Part shown: piece after piece, positions 47,977 through 59,758 of the stretch | Layout of the letters: the number at the start of each line of letters is the position of its first letter | Numbering within the stretch: the stretch's first letter is position 1 | DNA from: Ophioceras dolichostomum | Lineage: Eukaryota > Ascomycota > Sordariomycetes > Magnaporthales > Ophioceraceae | NCBI GenBank assembly: GCA_003049485.1 | Contig: PYST01000042.1 | Location: forward strand, 1 to 64,000 | Direction: 5' to 3' | Length of the DNA: 64,000 nt | Notes under the pieces: generated by a model | Databases searched by the model: none | Told to the model about the DNA's origin: nothing | The model's input: only the letters and a program-made list of their open reading frames with translations | Program-made: the position numbers and the translations under genes

Positions 47977-50900
47977 CGTTATTGCCGTCGGCGATCAATT
48001 GAGAAATCCCTTGTGCCTGAAATGGTTGTGATGGGTTGTTTGCAGGTTTGGAGTGGGAAGACAAGCCGCGCATAGGTCAGTAAGTAGTCGAGCTCCCTCC
48101 AGTCCTTTATTGCGTCGCGACCATGCGTAGAGCGCTTTCCACCAAATGCGAACAAAAGACGGTGGGGAGCGAATGAGCTGACAGAGGGGAATGACAGATC
48201 GAAGATGAACAGGGATCGATTCCAAGGGTACAGCCTTGCTTGGTGGAAGTGGAAAAAAAAGGTGCGCGGACTAAGGCAAAAACAAAAGAGGGAGGGAGGG
48301 AGAGAATGAGTGTGCCTTTGTGGCTTTGTGGGGGACCTCGTCACCATGCAGACATGATTGAGTCCCCTCCCAACGACAACCCGGTGCACTGCTGTGCTCA
48401 ACCTGCTGTTGCGCTACTGGGACAATGGATGGGCAACGGTAATGGGCCAACCGCAAGCTGTGCCTCGGCGCAGTGCTGTCAACAAGCGACTCCGTCCCTT
48501 GCGATTCAACCAGCTTCGTGTGGAACAGACACGGCCCATGATCCATGGCACCTGGGAGGAAGAGGGAAGAGGCCTCCCTCCCACCCATTCTCAGGCGCAA
48601 GCTGCCAAGCGCCAAGAAGGCTCGCGGGCAGTCCTTCCTGCATGCATACCTGTGTGCTCAACTCTTTTTACCGGTATTCTCATTGGCAAATTGCGAAAGT
48701 ACTGCCAAGGAACGCCTCAGATACCACCGCCAGCTGGTCGCTCTTGGCAAAACAACATTCTAATGTGTCGCGGACTTCAGCAAGCTCCGTAATCCTGTAC
48801 CACCCCACTCACCGACTCCGTCTGTGCAAGCAAGACGAAGAGAGAGAATCACCAAGCGGCAGTTCTCAGAGGATCAGCTATGTTTACGTACCGGTCGGAA
48901 GGATGGCCAATCAGTGCAAGAACTTCGCCGTCTCGTCGCATCGCATCGGTTATCGATTCTGCATTCTCAGGTATGGTGCTTTAGCTGATTGCTCCTTTCG
49001 GACCAGCAGTCTGGTAATTTTAGCCCTGGCTGGCCGCCCCCATCAGACCGACTTCCAGCGACCTCCACGGGACGAAAAAAAAATCTAACGGGCCCGTTGC
49101 ACTCGCACGGGAAGGAATGATGACCCCATGTCACCCCACGAGCGACAAGGTTCATTTATTTTTGAAACAAAACAACAGAGATGAGCTGCAGGCCTTCAAG
49201 CTTGCCCAGCTTGCCAGCTTGACAGGGAGCTGGGCGACAATCGCAAGCCACGCCAGGCACAACCATCAACGATGACAGCATCAATGACATCAGATTTGAT
49301 ATGATACAGACTCAATCCCGTCTGTGTGGCGATTGTGACCACCTGCACGGGAAACCTGAGCAAACGCTTTTCACAGAGCTCCGACACAAACAGCACGACT
49401 GAGCTCAAAACAAGTTTGGTGAGATGCAAAATGACAACGAGGCGGTCTTGGCTTCGGGCAGGTCCCTCCGTTGCACAGCACCCTCAATGACACCACCAAC
49501 AGCCAGAGCCTGGAATTGAGTCTGTCGAGACTCTGGACTCCGGTGACGACACTTCCCATCTACGTACACCGTTTCCTCCCGTCCGCCATGCCGCTTTCCA
49601 GGCACTCGCTCACGACACGGACGGGTCCAAGCAGCAAAGAGAAGACAACACAGCACTGACTCACATGAGCGGCAGCGACAGCAGGGCGTTTGCTGGCTTT
49701 TCCAAGATGCACATGCATGCGGCATTTTCGTCGGTATCAGAGCATTCCCATCCTCCTGTTGGTTGGACCGGCCTCGTGCTGCAGGCAGGCGAATGTTGCT
49801 CGCCCAACCGGCCCATTCCATAGGGCACGCGTTGGTTGCAGCCACAAACGTGTCATTCTTCCCCAGGCCAGAAAAAGAGCTCGTCAAGCCAACGAAAATT
49901 CCACAACTGGACATCGATTCGGACAATGAGGCGGCAAACCGTCAGAGGGGAGGAATTGAAAGAACATTGCGGTCCTACCACAAACCGGCCGGTTCCCCGA
50001 AACCAACGGCGATGGCGGGACGGACATGACAGAAGCGCCACTCACCATTTTAGGGTGACGTCTTCCAGTCTCACTAACTTCTACAGACCTAGAACAGATA
50101 GATCTCTGACTCTGAAAAGACCGATACCCGTGGATCTCTACTCCGTACGTTAGACTGCCCCTCATTCCTCAACTTGTCCCGAGGTATTTCTCTTTGTCGC
50201 TCCTGTTCCCAACAGATCGATGCCACGACGAAGCGCCAGCTGTATCCCAGCCGACCGGGTCCCCCTTGCAAACGACCGGCGCGTTGTCTATCGGCCTGGG
50301 TATCAACGGACCAGCGAAAGACAGCCTGCCAAGACTAGAAAATTGAAGAAGGTTCAGGCTGCGCTGCAGCAGGCCTCCCTCGCCGGGGCAGCAAAACTCT
50401 ATGCTCCACGACCTCGGTCTAGCCCAAGGTCAGGCGCTTCGCCGTTGTCGTCGTCACCAGACGCCTCATGCCGGGGAACCTACCTAGGTAGTCGATTGAC
50501 ATCAGACGGGGTCTCCCTTCCTCTTTCCTGGAGGCCGGAGGCTTCTTTGCCCGCCACGCGAAACGCTCGTGGAGCTTCGCTGATGGCAGGCCCACCTAAA
50601 TGCGCAGCGACGGTCACGACCACGCCGAGCCACGACACGACAACACAGGATGATTCCATCAATTGGGCAAGTGCTCAGATGGACAACAGTTCGTGGCCGC
50701 GATTCTGACGACGATGGAGATGGCGATCGCCACGCTGATCGGTCGCGCCGATTCCACTCATTTGTGAACGACTGCGCTGGGCCTCCGATTCGGCCCCGGC
50801 GAACCGAGCCCTCCCTGAACCTCAGCCACACTTCTGGGGCTACCACTTGCTCCATACTGTCGGATACTTGCAAACTCCATTTAGGATGGGATCAGTATGG

Positions 50901-53320
50901 ATTTCCAGTTTCTCGAGTGAGAATTGCCCCTGTCCAGCCCATGCCTCACTCCCCCCGAAATTCCTCTTTTCAACGATACAAGAAGCGGAAGGATGATTTT
51001 CACCAAGCAGCTGACCCGATGAGCGAGGAGCGGGCGACACGCCCACTTCGGGCAAATGTTCAACGCTGACACACATGCCTTGGCATGGCCTGTCAGCTGC
51101 ACGATGCTCCTTACTACGGACCTTGACAAATCGCACAAGTGAGATTGGGCATCCATTCTTGCTGGTGAGTACCACACTTTCGGCTGGCAGGTATATCCCA
51201 TTCCCGTTTCCCCTAGCCAGGGTAGCTGTACCTAGCCCCGGGTTCACCATCCGTTCCTTACTCCTCTCGGAGCCACAGGCTACAGCTCGGCTTGCCACCG
51301 GCATCAGAGAGGATTCTTATCCCCATATCGAAGAAAAGGAATGCTTGAACCAAGTCGGTTGAAAGAGGATTGCGCTAGATGTCGGATTCATCGTATTTGT
51401 GATGCAAACTGGCGAACATGACGCAAGCGCGGGCAGTTGAGTTCGGTCTTCATTCTGAGTACATAAATCTACAGCGATGTGAGAACCTATCGGTGGACAT
51501 TACAACACACCCGAGCATCATAATGCCTTGCCAGTCGATAAGCTTCACGTGTGCTCTTTTTCTTCCCTTTCCAGAAATTCTCATCCCCTTTTCCCTCTAC
51601 AACATCCCGCCTATCGGGAACCGGGGGAGATCATGCCGAGTTGCCATCCAATACCTGCCACCTACCTAGGTGGTGCCTAGGCATTGTTATACAATTCAAA
51701 TAACTCGTCCTTTAAGTCTCCATAGTTTGTCGGACGCTTTGTCCACGTAGTAATAGACTAGGATGGCTAGTAGCATTAGCCAGGTGTAGATTAAAGCTAA
51801 CGTAGCCTTACCGCCAGGCAACTATTCTCTTTAGAACGCCCAGGCTAACTGGGGGGAGCGCGTGTGGACCTTTCCGGAGCCAAAAAGACAAAGGGATTGA
51901 TGGAGTGAAGATTTCAGGTAGTTTTGAAGCATTAACTTCCGGTGGTTAAGCCTGATGAGCAAGAGGAAGGGCGTGACTAACATCATGTCTCGTAACGGAG
52001 CCTACTCGCTCGCGTGATTTAGTCCGTGCTCTCTCACCGACTACACTACTCGCATAAGTATCAAACGCACTTTGAAGAGAGGTCGTCCAAATAGAATTAG
52101 CAGCTATGCTCCCCACGAAAGATACTCATCGACAAGTTTTTTCTTATCCTTGTGGGAGAGGCGAGGGAGCCCGGAGAACCCACCGCCCCGCCTCGTTGAT
52201 GTAATAATTCACGGAACGGACGGCACACGACCAGAGGGGCAAGGTAGTCGCTCCAACATAGAAGGACGATTCCACGGCCTATCAGCTCTCTCGCAATGGA
52301 CAGACACCCACTACGCTCCAATCCCAAGCAATAATGAGCAATAAGACAGCCACTTCCCTGTATTCAGTCATATTTTTCGCGGACAAGCTCCTGATCATAG
52401 AACCATGAGTAGACGTACTACTAGTGATCACCAATCCCAGAGAGAGGAGCCTCCCGGCGAGCCCCACAGCCCGGCCTCGGCACTGTGGGGACGGAAGTCC
52501 GGCACATAGTATTGCGTCGACGTCGTGAGGCCTATCGCTCATAACGGACTGAGGATCCTAGGAGGTGGCCCATAATAGAGGCCTCTCCGGTACGGCTTCG
52601 GCGGAGTTCCCGGGGGCATCGGGCCTCTACTGAACCAGACATGGATGTATGCTCGTGAAATGTCGTTCCGTGCTACGCCATACCTCCTCTCTTGTGGCTG
52701 TTTAGACAACCTTTGTCCATGTTCATCTGCAGCCCACGCTGCGTGACCCGGAGGTCATCCAAACCATCGCCTAGCATTTGATGGCAACGGGAGGCCTCGT
52801 AGAAGAGGACTGTGCTTCACTCGGACATTAGGCAACTGGCACTGTAGCGGCTCCTTCGGGCTCGCTCAACACATAGAAGTAATTACTACCGCTCCCAGTT
52901 GCTTTTCCGCCAAATGGGAAATGCCNNNNNNNNNNNNNNNNNNNNNNNNNNNNNNNNNNNNNNNNNNNNNGCGTTAAAGTATCTCAAGTCCATCTCACGT
53001 CTAGCCCCGCTGTCTGGCACAGAGGGAGGTGGTTGAGGTTTGCACAGGCAGGCGCCTTTGTCGTGCAACAAGCGCCTTGATTCTGCCGCAGATTTAAGTT
53101 AGTTATAAGGGGAGAGAAAACCGGTAGGTTTTGAGCAAGTTTGGGGGACGAACGGATGGGGTGAGGGTTGTATTACTGAGAAGAGAGGGCGGAGTAAGTG
53201 CCCCAAGCAGCCTAGGCTATTCGTACCTAGTTGACAAGGGATATATGACAATCTGTCCAAAAGTGCGAGGAAACAAATCCAACATGAACCAACGCATTCC
53301 TGCCACGAGACCATAGCCCA
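47977..53320. other. Gene-poor 5.3 kb region with an assembly gap
   Basis: Upstream region of the calcium pump, then about 4.5 kb in which no supported gene was found. Long but featureless open frames occur (for example a 282-codon frame at 48240-49088) with no recognisable family, splice logic or protein-like composition. A perfect TACCTAGGTA palindrome lies at 50481-50490. Confidence 0.45.
52926..52970. other. Assembly gap (45 N)
   Basis: Forty-five undetermined bases. The flanks do not show a recognisable repeat, and true gap size is unknown. Confidence 0.99.
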
Positions 53321-53937
53321 TCAGGTTGAGCTGCCAGGCGGCGGCGCCGCAGGGACATAAGTTGCCAGCGAAAACGGGAGGTGGATGCCACGAACTAAGG
53401 GTTTTTTTGAGTCGTGGAACATGATATCGAAGTTGTCGGGGTCGCCCGCAGTGTAGACGCTCCGGGCGCTTCCCGGCGCACCATTGTGTCGGTAGGCTGT
53501 CGTTTTTCCTGGAACGATGGGGTGGTGCATCCAACCGGGTCCGGCGCCGCCCAGTCCAGCCCCCGGAGTACCAGGTGTTGTGAGAGGGAGGCCCTCAACA
53601 TTGTGGTATATTGAAGGGTATTTCCCAGTGCTCTTCTTCTTGGTCGGGGCCGGGCCCCTTGCCAGCCTTGCCTGCTGCGCTCTAGCCTCGCGGGCATAGA
53701 TCCATGTTTGATCTCTGACCGTCTTGTGCCCGGAACCCACTTTCTCTCCGATCAAGTCGTACTGGCTGGCTGTTAGCAGCGTCTTTGTGTTCTTGGGAGG
53801 GGGGCATCTCATGCGTGGAGAGCAAGTCTTAGATAGGATGAGTCCGTGGGGGTCCTCCGGGGAGGTGTGTAACCCGGCGGCGCACCGGTCCACCCGGAAC
53901 TAGCCGCTGGGTTTGAAGAGGAGGCCGAAGAAGACAT
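53321..53937 (-). CDS. Divergent RNase N1/T1-like protein, no signal peptide
   Basis: Best model (minus): exon 53937-53874, exon 53769-53321; 170 residues. An alternative is a single exon from the ATG at 53812 (163 residues) with a weaker start context. The proposed intron (GTTACA..AACAG) has a weak donor. The C-terminal half resembles guanyl-specific RNases. KYPSIYHNVEGL aligns with the T1 core YPHKYNNYEGF, PIV with its WPI strand, GAPGSARSVY with GSPGADRVVF, and DIMFHDS with GVITHTG. By this alignment the T1 catalytic Arg77 and His92 are kept (R124, H140), while His40 becomes Ser and Glu58 becomes His. It also lacks the usual secretion signal and disulfides. So it may be an inactive or re-tuned RNase fold. 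Recognition is by eye and moderate. Confidence 0.6.
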
Positions 53938-55114
53938 ATTGAAGGAGACAAGACCAGCTTGTGCGTACAGGAAGAGAATGTAGGAGAGCAGTATGGAGGA
54001 AGGGAGCCTTGATAATACGTGTAGTATCAAGGAGTTTGAGTGTGCGGGCAGATGGGGATGACGTCCAACTTCATGATCGGCCTTCTTCAAACTTATAATG
54101 CAACCTCCAGCCAGTATTTTTATCCGAGGCTGCGAGGAATAGTGGTAGAATGCAGCTTCAGCTCCGCATCTAGCAGTGCGCTACGCCCACGAGCAAAGCA
54201 AAAACGTCAAATCGCCCCATCCTATTTTCAAGGACCCTCAGGAGCCTAGGGTGAGCGAGGCGTAACGCCATCCGCACCTGCCATGGCCGTTTATGGTGAC
54301 AGATATTGGAGACATTCGGACTCACGTCGACGACAGCGGTCTATTCGAGAGGAGAACTGCATTCTGAAACGCTGTTGGTAATTCGGAGCTCAATTTTTGG
54401 GCTGCTCAAGGGCCTCATCGCCTTTTCAAGTCGGTCGGTTTTTCGGCCGCATCACAAACCCCCCGGATTTCCTTCACCGTCCGGGCCGTCCCGACGCCCT
54501 GGCCAAAGCACTCGATGACCGTGTGGTGTTGCCGCTCTGGAGCAACGCCGCCCATTGGCTTGTTCTTCTCTTGGCTTCGACGGCGGCTATAGTGGGCCGC
54601 CATGATCTGATCTTAGAGAGCCGTTGGCGAATTCTTCACACCCAACAGCGGCAACCCGCGTGCGAGGCTGCCTCTGCTTCTAATTTGATGCTAACTAGCG
54701 CCATAAGCTCCACCGAGCAGCGTCAATTGATCGCTTGGCTCTCAAACAACCGCCAGCTGGGGTGCTATTCTGGCGAGCTACGCCAAAGGTCAAAGGTAAT
54801 GGGCCGGCGAGAGTGGTACGTAAATGCTGGTCAGATCACGAAACGTTCTGTCTTCTCAGCTCGGGAGCTAGGCGTCGTGTTTTCCTCAGCTAGAGATGAA
54901 AGCGTTTAAATTTCGAGGGGGCCGGACCTACAAATCTGTTGCCTCAGCAGCTCCTAAAACCCCCATCACATCCCATCACTTACTGCAAATCTACCACCCC
55001 GCCTGCCACGACCCTGCACCTATTTCTACATTCCACGCTTTCTCGACGAAGCCTTCTTCCCTCTTTGTTTCATTGCAAACTCGGCCCAAATCAACCTTCC
55101 CAATCAATCACACG
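53938..55114. other. Intergenic 1.2 kb, no gene seen
   Basis: Divergent spacer between the RNase-like gene and the broken DUF3632 gene. An open frame of 170 codons (54397-54909) shows no family features. Confidence 0.45.
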
Positions 55115-56328
55115 ATGGAGTCATCAACAGGGGCGCAGTTCGTGTACGACGAGCCCGTCGATTGGTCGCCCTACGAGGGATATTTTGAGCAGCAACTGGC
55201 TGATGGCCGCGCCGACCTGCTCATTGCCGAGGACAGCGTAGATGTCTTTGATTGCAAGCAGGGGCTCCTCGAAACCGTTACTGAGCTGGCCATTTTCAAC
55301 GTCCTTAAGGGTCTCCTTCAATTCCCCTCTACAGATGCCTAAGCCAAAGCCAGCAGGATCGCCGACACTATCGTCTTCTTCAGCGTCAAGCCCCTTCCAT
55401 CGGAGGTTCGCGAGTGCGACGCCCAGTCGGTTTTGCAGAGGTTTTGGTGGGTCATGTTCGGCATGGCCCAGCACATCCCAGCAGACCACGTCTGGCAAGA
55501 CCTGTTGGTTTCTGTTGTGGCCGTCTTACACGGGAAGAGTGACCGTATGACTCTTGATGGGGAGGAAGTTGACGTGAGTGTTGGCACCCCGTGGACTCCC
55601 CGAACACTGGAGGGCGGCCCTAGACTGACGAAGTCCCAATCACCCCAGGGAAATGTGTTCTGGAAGCATGCATTTATGAAAGAGCTTGCCTTGATTAGGA
55701 GACCGGTTTAGGAAAAAGGTAAGCAAGTCAACTCGGCTCTTCGCCTGGGTACGCACTCTCTTATTTGTCTTACTTATTTTGCTAACTCCTAGAAGGACCG
55801 CCCTGGGAGGATGTATTAGGAGGCACAGAGCAAGAACGCAAGGAAGCATCCTATCCGAGGTGGAAGAACCTGAACTCCTTCTGTGCCCGCCTCAATGCTC
55901 TCGCTTTCGAGAACATTGAGGACATCTACCCTCCGCTCGGGGCGCTGGATGTCGCGCTTGAGGAACCTCTGCTCGACGAAAAGGCTGCCGACTGCTGGGT
56001 GTGGGCTGCTTGCGAATGGCTCATCAGGTGTGCTCCGCAGATCCTCCAATATATCAACGAGACGGTGGAGGATGAGAAGGGCGACAAGAAACCGCATTTC
56101 AGGGCGGGCAGTGACTACCCGAAGGATCGTTCCCCGGCTGATACCAACAACGCTCGTTTGAAGATGAGCCTCTCTACCCAGGAGAAGATCGCGGAAGCGT
56201 TGAAGCGTATGGAAGATGCTGAGGGCGCGGACACGACGGATGGTGTTGAGGACACAATGGAGGATGTTAATAAGGGAGCCGATGCCAACACCACAAGCAA
56301 CCTCGTAAAAGACGAGACAGGCAGTTGA
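55115..56328 (+). pseudogene. DUF3632 family gene broken by two stop codons
   Basis: Exons by splice signals: 55115-55573, 55649-55718, 55793-56328. The reading phase is continuous throughout and the text is protein-like (IADTIVFFSVKPLPSEVRE; YPRWKNLNSFCARLNAL; WVWAACEWLIRCAP), matching the fungal DUF3632 family, which has no known role. Two in-frame stops interrupt it: TAA at 55340-55342 and TAG at 55709-55711. Both could arise from CAA and CAG glutamine codons by C-to-T in a CpA context, the footprint of repeat-induced point mutation. The GTGAGT..CCCCAG and GTAAGC..CTAACTCCTAG introns are intact. Alternatives are a 75-residue truncated protein, or sequencing error at both sites (unlikely for two identical changes). 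Confidence 0.7.
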
Positions 56329-57434
56329 GCAACCGCAAACGGCCCGGGACTTCCCAGTCGCCGAGCGGCCTCCACTCAGGGAAGGGAAAAGATACACAGA
56401 GAAACATCTTATATGCTCATCATTCTAGGATCCGAAACTCAGTCATCGTACCTGTGACATGAAACGCCCGCGGAACACAACGAAATCTGGAAAACAGCAG
56501 AGGACGTGCGGATTGATATGTCCCAACTAGCGTGAAGTGGATATCCTTCAGAGCGCCCCGAAGAGCTTCGTTTCCCAGTGGATGTCTTGTCGACAACACG
56601 GTTTTCTTCTATCTCGCGAAGGAATGCGCTAGATGGGCCATCTCGTTCCTTGTTTCTGTTCCATCTGTGGCCCTGGGGAAGGGCCGCTAGAACAAAGTGT
56701 GGACGAGCGGTTCTCGTGAAGCTACCTAGGTACCTAAGTACCTACCTACCCAACTGCCGAGCTAGCCCCCCTGATTGATCCTCTGAGTTGGTTCGCGCAT
56801 GGCGCCGCCGAAATACCGCCTGGCAAATATGCGCTACTGCTAGCCAGATCGTCAGCAACGTGGGATTTTGGCTAGTGCGCAGTCGCCGGTTTCCTTCATA
56901 CTGTGAATGTGAATGTGGCGAGTGATGACTGATGACTAGCTGGTGGTTTCTGGAATCGGACTCGGAGCAATGGATACTTTCGGAGCCGATAGTGCTGGCG
57001 TGGAAACTCGTAAGAAGTTTAAGGAAGATGTACGCACGAAGAAGGATTTGTGAGAAGAAGGCATGAAGAAAAGAAATGGTATCATGGTAGGTATGTACGT
57101 AGTGTAGTCTGATGAAGTCTCCGTTAAGCCTCCGTAAATGCTCCCCAAACACCTCTTGATACTGTACACATTTGACGAGGCAGCCACTCTTGTCTGCCTG
57201 CATTTTGTCCGCTCCGCCCGCCTCCGTGGTCTCGTTGTTCGTATGTATGAATTATTGTTGCATGATTGTTTACAGAATTAGAAAATAAGAGGGTGGGTGG
57301 GTGGTTGGGGAAAATGGTGCTCAGCACCGACATCTGGTAAAGTGGTTTTTTGTTTTGTCCGTCTCAGGGATCTCAAATCTCCCTCGGGAAAGCTTTGGGT
57401 AGGTTGAGTAGGTAGAGCACCGAGATTACGGTCC
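56329..57434. other. Intergenic between convergent genes
   Basis: Spacer with a TACCTAGGTA palindrome (56723-56732) inside a run of TACCT units (56722-56750). No gene seen. Confidence 0.5.
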
Positions 57435-59758
57435 CTACACCGAGTCGTCGCTGTAAAGCTCTTCGAAAACGAAGGCTCTGCTGCCGCCGCCCCTCCTGGC
57501 GTCGAGGCTCTTTCGAGGGCCATTGTCGGATTGTGACCTAGAATGGAGGCTCACGAGCGACTTGGACCTGGGGAGCGGTCTCGAGAAGTTGTTGACGGTC
57601 TGGGCCCTGCGGAGGGCGCTTTCGCTCGCCTCCATCTCCCTGAGCCGCGCGATCTCCTTCTCTCGCTCTTTCGCGACACGCCTGGCGGTCCGAGACGGGC
57701 TCGTTTCGCGCTCAGATTCCGACGACGGGGCCGTGCTGGGGCGGATTTGGCTGGCACTGGAGATGGAGCCGGAGCTCACTGGCTTCCTTTTGATGGCAAT
57801 GTTCGCGCCCGTAGGTAGCTCCTGGGCCGCCTCGCAACCCTGCAGCTCGCTGGGGCCGGGGGCCGTGGATGGTCGCTGGAGCTCTGGAAGCGGTGAAGGA
57901 CGATGACTAGGGGGAGGAAGCGGAGGAGGCGAGATAAATTCGGGCTCTGGCGAGGACGGCGCAGACTTCGACCGCGGCCTGACGGCGAGTTCTGCGAACG
58001 GCGGGTGAGACCGGAGGGACCGCGCCCTCGGGCTGGGAGTCATGTTGGTGGAGCGAGTGATCGAGGCTGCCACGTGAGGGCCAAGCTGGAGGGCCGGGAC
58101 CGGCGGCTTCGGCAATATCGGATAGCTGTTCGGGAGCGACCCGCCGTTGAAAGTGCCGAAGGGGCTGCGTGGGCTGACCATCGTGCGGCGCCGGCCCAGC
58201 TCCTGGCGGTTGATGCCACCCTGAGAACGACCGCCATGCATAGCAACTGGTGGTCCTTGGCTGTAGCGACGGCTATTGGGGCTCGGAGCCCAAGTCATCC
58301 TCACATTGGACGAGGCGGAAGACTGGGCTGTAGATCCTGATCCCGTTGAGGACGGCCCCGAGGCGCTGCGGTTGCCAAAGACGTCCGGGAGAGTGGGCTC
58401 CCGCGCGTCGTTTTGGAGGCCACGGACACCTACGGCCGCTGGGGGCACGATGGATTTGTGGCGAGAGTTGGGTCTTGATGAACCATCCATACTTCTTCGG
58501 TCATGTGATGGCGGGCGCCAAGAATAGTGGACAGGGGAGCGGAAGCCATTTGCAGGGTTGGCGTTGAAAATGCTGGCTGCTAGAGCCCGAGGAATGGGCG
58601 GCACGTTGGCCGGCATATTCGAGACGACAACTGCTGCCGGCGGGATAACTGGTGCTGCCGGCGGAGAGATGGGTGAATCCGTGACCAGGCCAAGTCCATC
58701 ATCCTCATCCGCAGCGTTGGGTGCTGACCTCTCCTGCGCGTCGTTGGAGTAGATACTCGACGATATGGTCAACCTGGAGGTGTAGCGAGGCCACTCGCCG
58801 CGGCTTCGGTCCGTGCTGTTGAGATTTCGATGCTGGGATTGGGTTTCCCGCTTAGACTGGAATGACTGGCGCACACTTCTCACTTGTGAGACAGTCCTCT
58901 CGATCCGGACGACCTCCTTCTCCTTCATCGGCTCCTTTTCGCGGTTGGCTAGGAAGGAGGATTTGGATATGAGGAGAGTGGCGAAAGGGGTTGAAGAAAC
59001 CTCGACGCAGAAGAGGAGCACACAATTTGTCAGGCTGAAGGAAGGCAATATATTAGAAACGCAAGAACAGGGCACCTCGGTGCCAGCAATGATGGACGCA
59101 AGAGAGAAACTTACAGTCCAACAACAGACACCAAAAAGTTGATGTAGATGGTCTGGTTAGACTCCATGGCAAACGGGCGGGAGAGGTCGACCCCGATCTT
59201 AGCCACCACGAGGGATGTCGTGACGATAGCCGTGATCCAGACCGGGACGCCGAGTCGCACGAGCAGCAGCCCGGCGGCGTGCAGATAGTTGCCGTACAGC
59301 TGCGGCGTGCCGTGGTCCTTCTTGCGGTACTTCGTCCGTGCAGCCGCGAGATGGACGAGCACATAGACGAAGCTGATCACGCACGCCGTGAAAACAACGA
59401 TGCGAGATGGCAGCTCGCCGCCGTTGTTGGAGACGGACCTCAGCGCGGCCAGCACCGAAAACGCGATCCCAGCGCCGGTGTCGAGCAGCATGACCACCAA
59501 CCCGACCAGCACCACGGCCGGTAGGGCCCACCATTTCCTCATGCCTCCCCGTCCTCCTGCTCCCTCCTCCTTCCCCCTCTTCTCCCTCACCGACTGGCGC
59601 TGCTCCCGCCATGCCCTCTGATCCTCAATGTCATCGCCCGGTGCCAAGAGCGAGGGCGAAGTCGACTCCGTCGATGTGGTGGAGACTGCCGTCGATGCCG
59701 AAAGATGCCTGTTGTTTTGTGGGATGTGCAGTAACAGCACCTCCCTGTCTGCGTCCAT
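57435..59758 (-). CDS. Multi-span membrane protein with long disordered C-terminus
   Basis: Exons (minus): 59758-59115 and 59034-57435; 747 residues. A basic N-terminal tail (about 70 residues) is followed by four hydrophobic segments: KWWALPAVVLVGLVVMLLD, IVVFTACVISFVYVLVHL, GVPVWITAIVTTSLVVAKIG, and a last one formed across the splice junction (YINFLVSVVGL joined to LTNCVLLFCVEV). About 500 disordered Ser/Pro/Arg-rich residues follow, with many S-P and R-x-x-S sites. The intron has a GTAAGT donor and a CTTCAG acceptor and closes in phase exactly within the fourth span, which supports the model. The four-span layout recalls fungal MARVEL-like or tetraspan proteins with regulatory tails, but no family motif is certain. 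Confidence 0.75.

Noticed and set aside
48240..49088. A 282-codon plus-strand frame upstream of the calcium pump
   Set aside because: No recognisable domain, mixed composition, and it overlaps the expected promoter; not supported as a gene.
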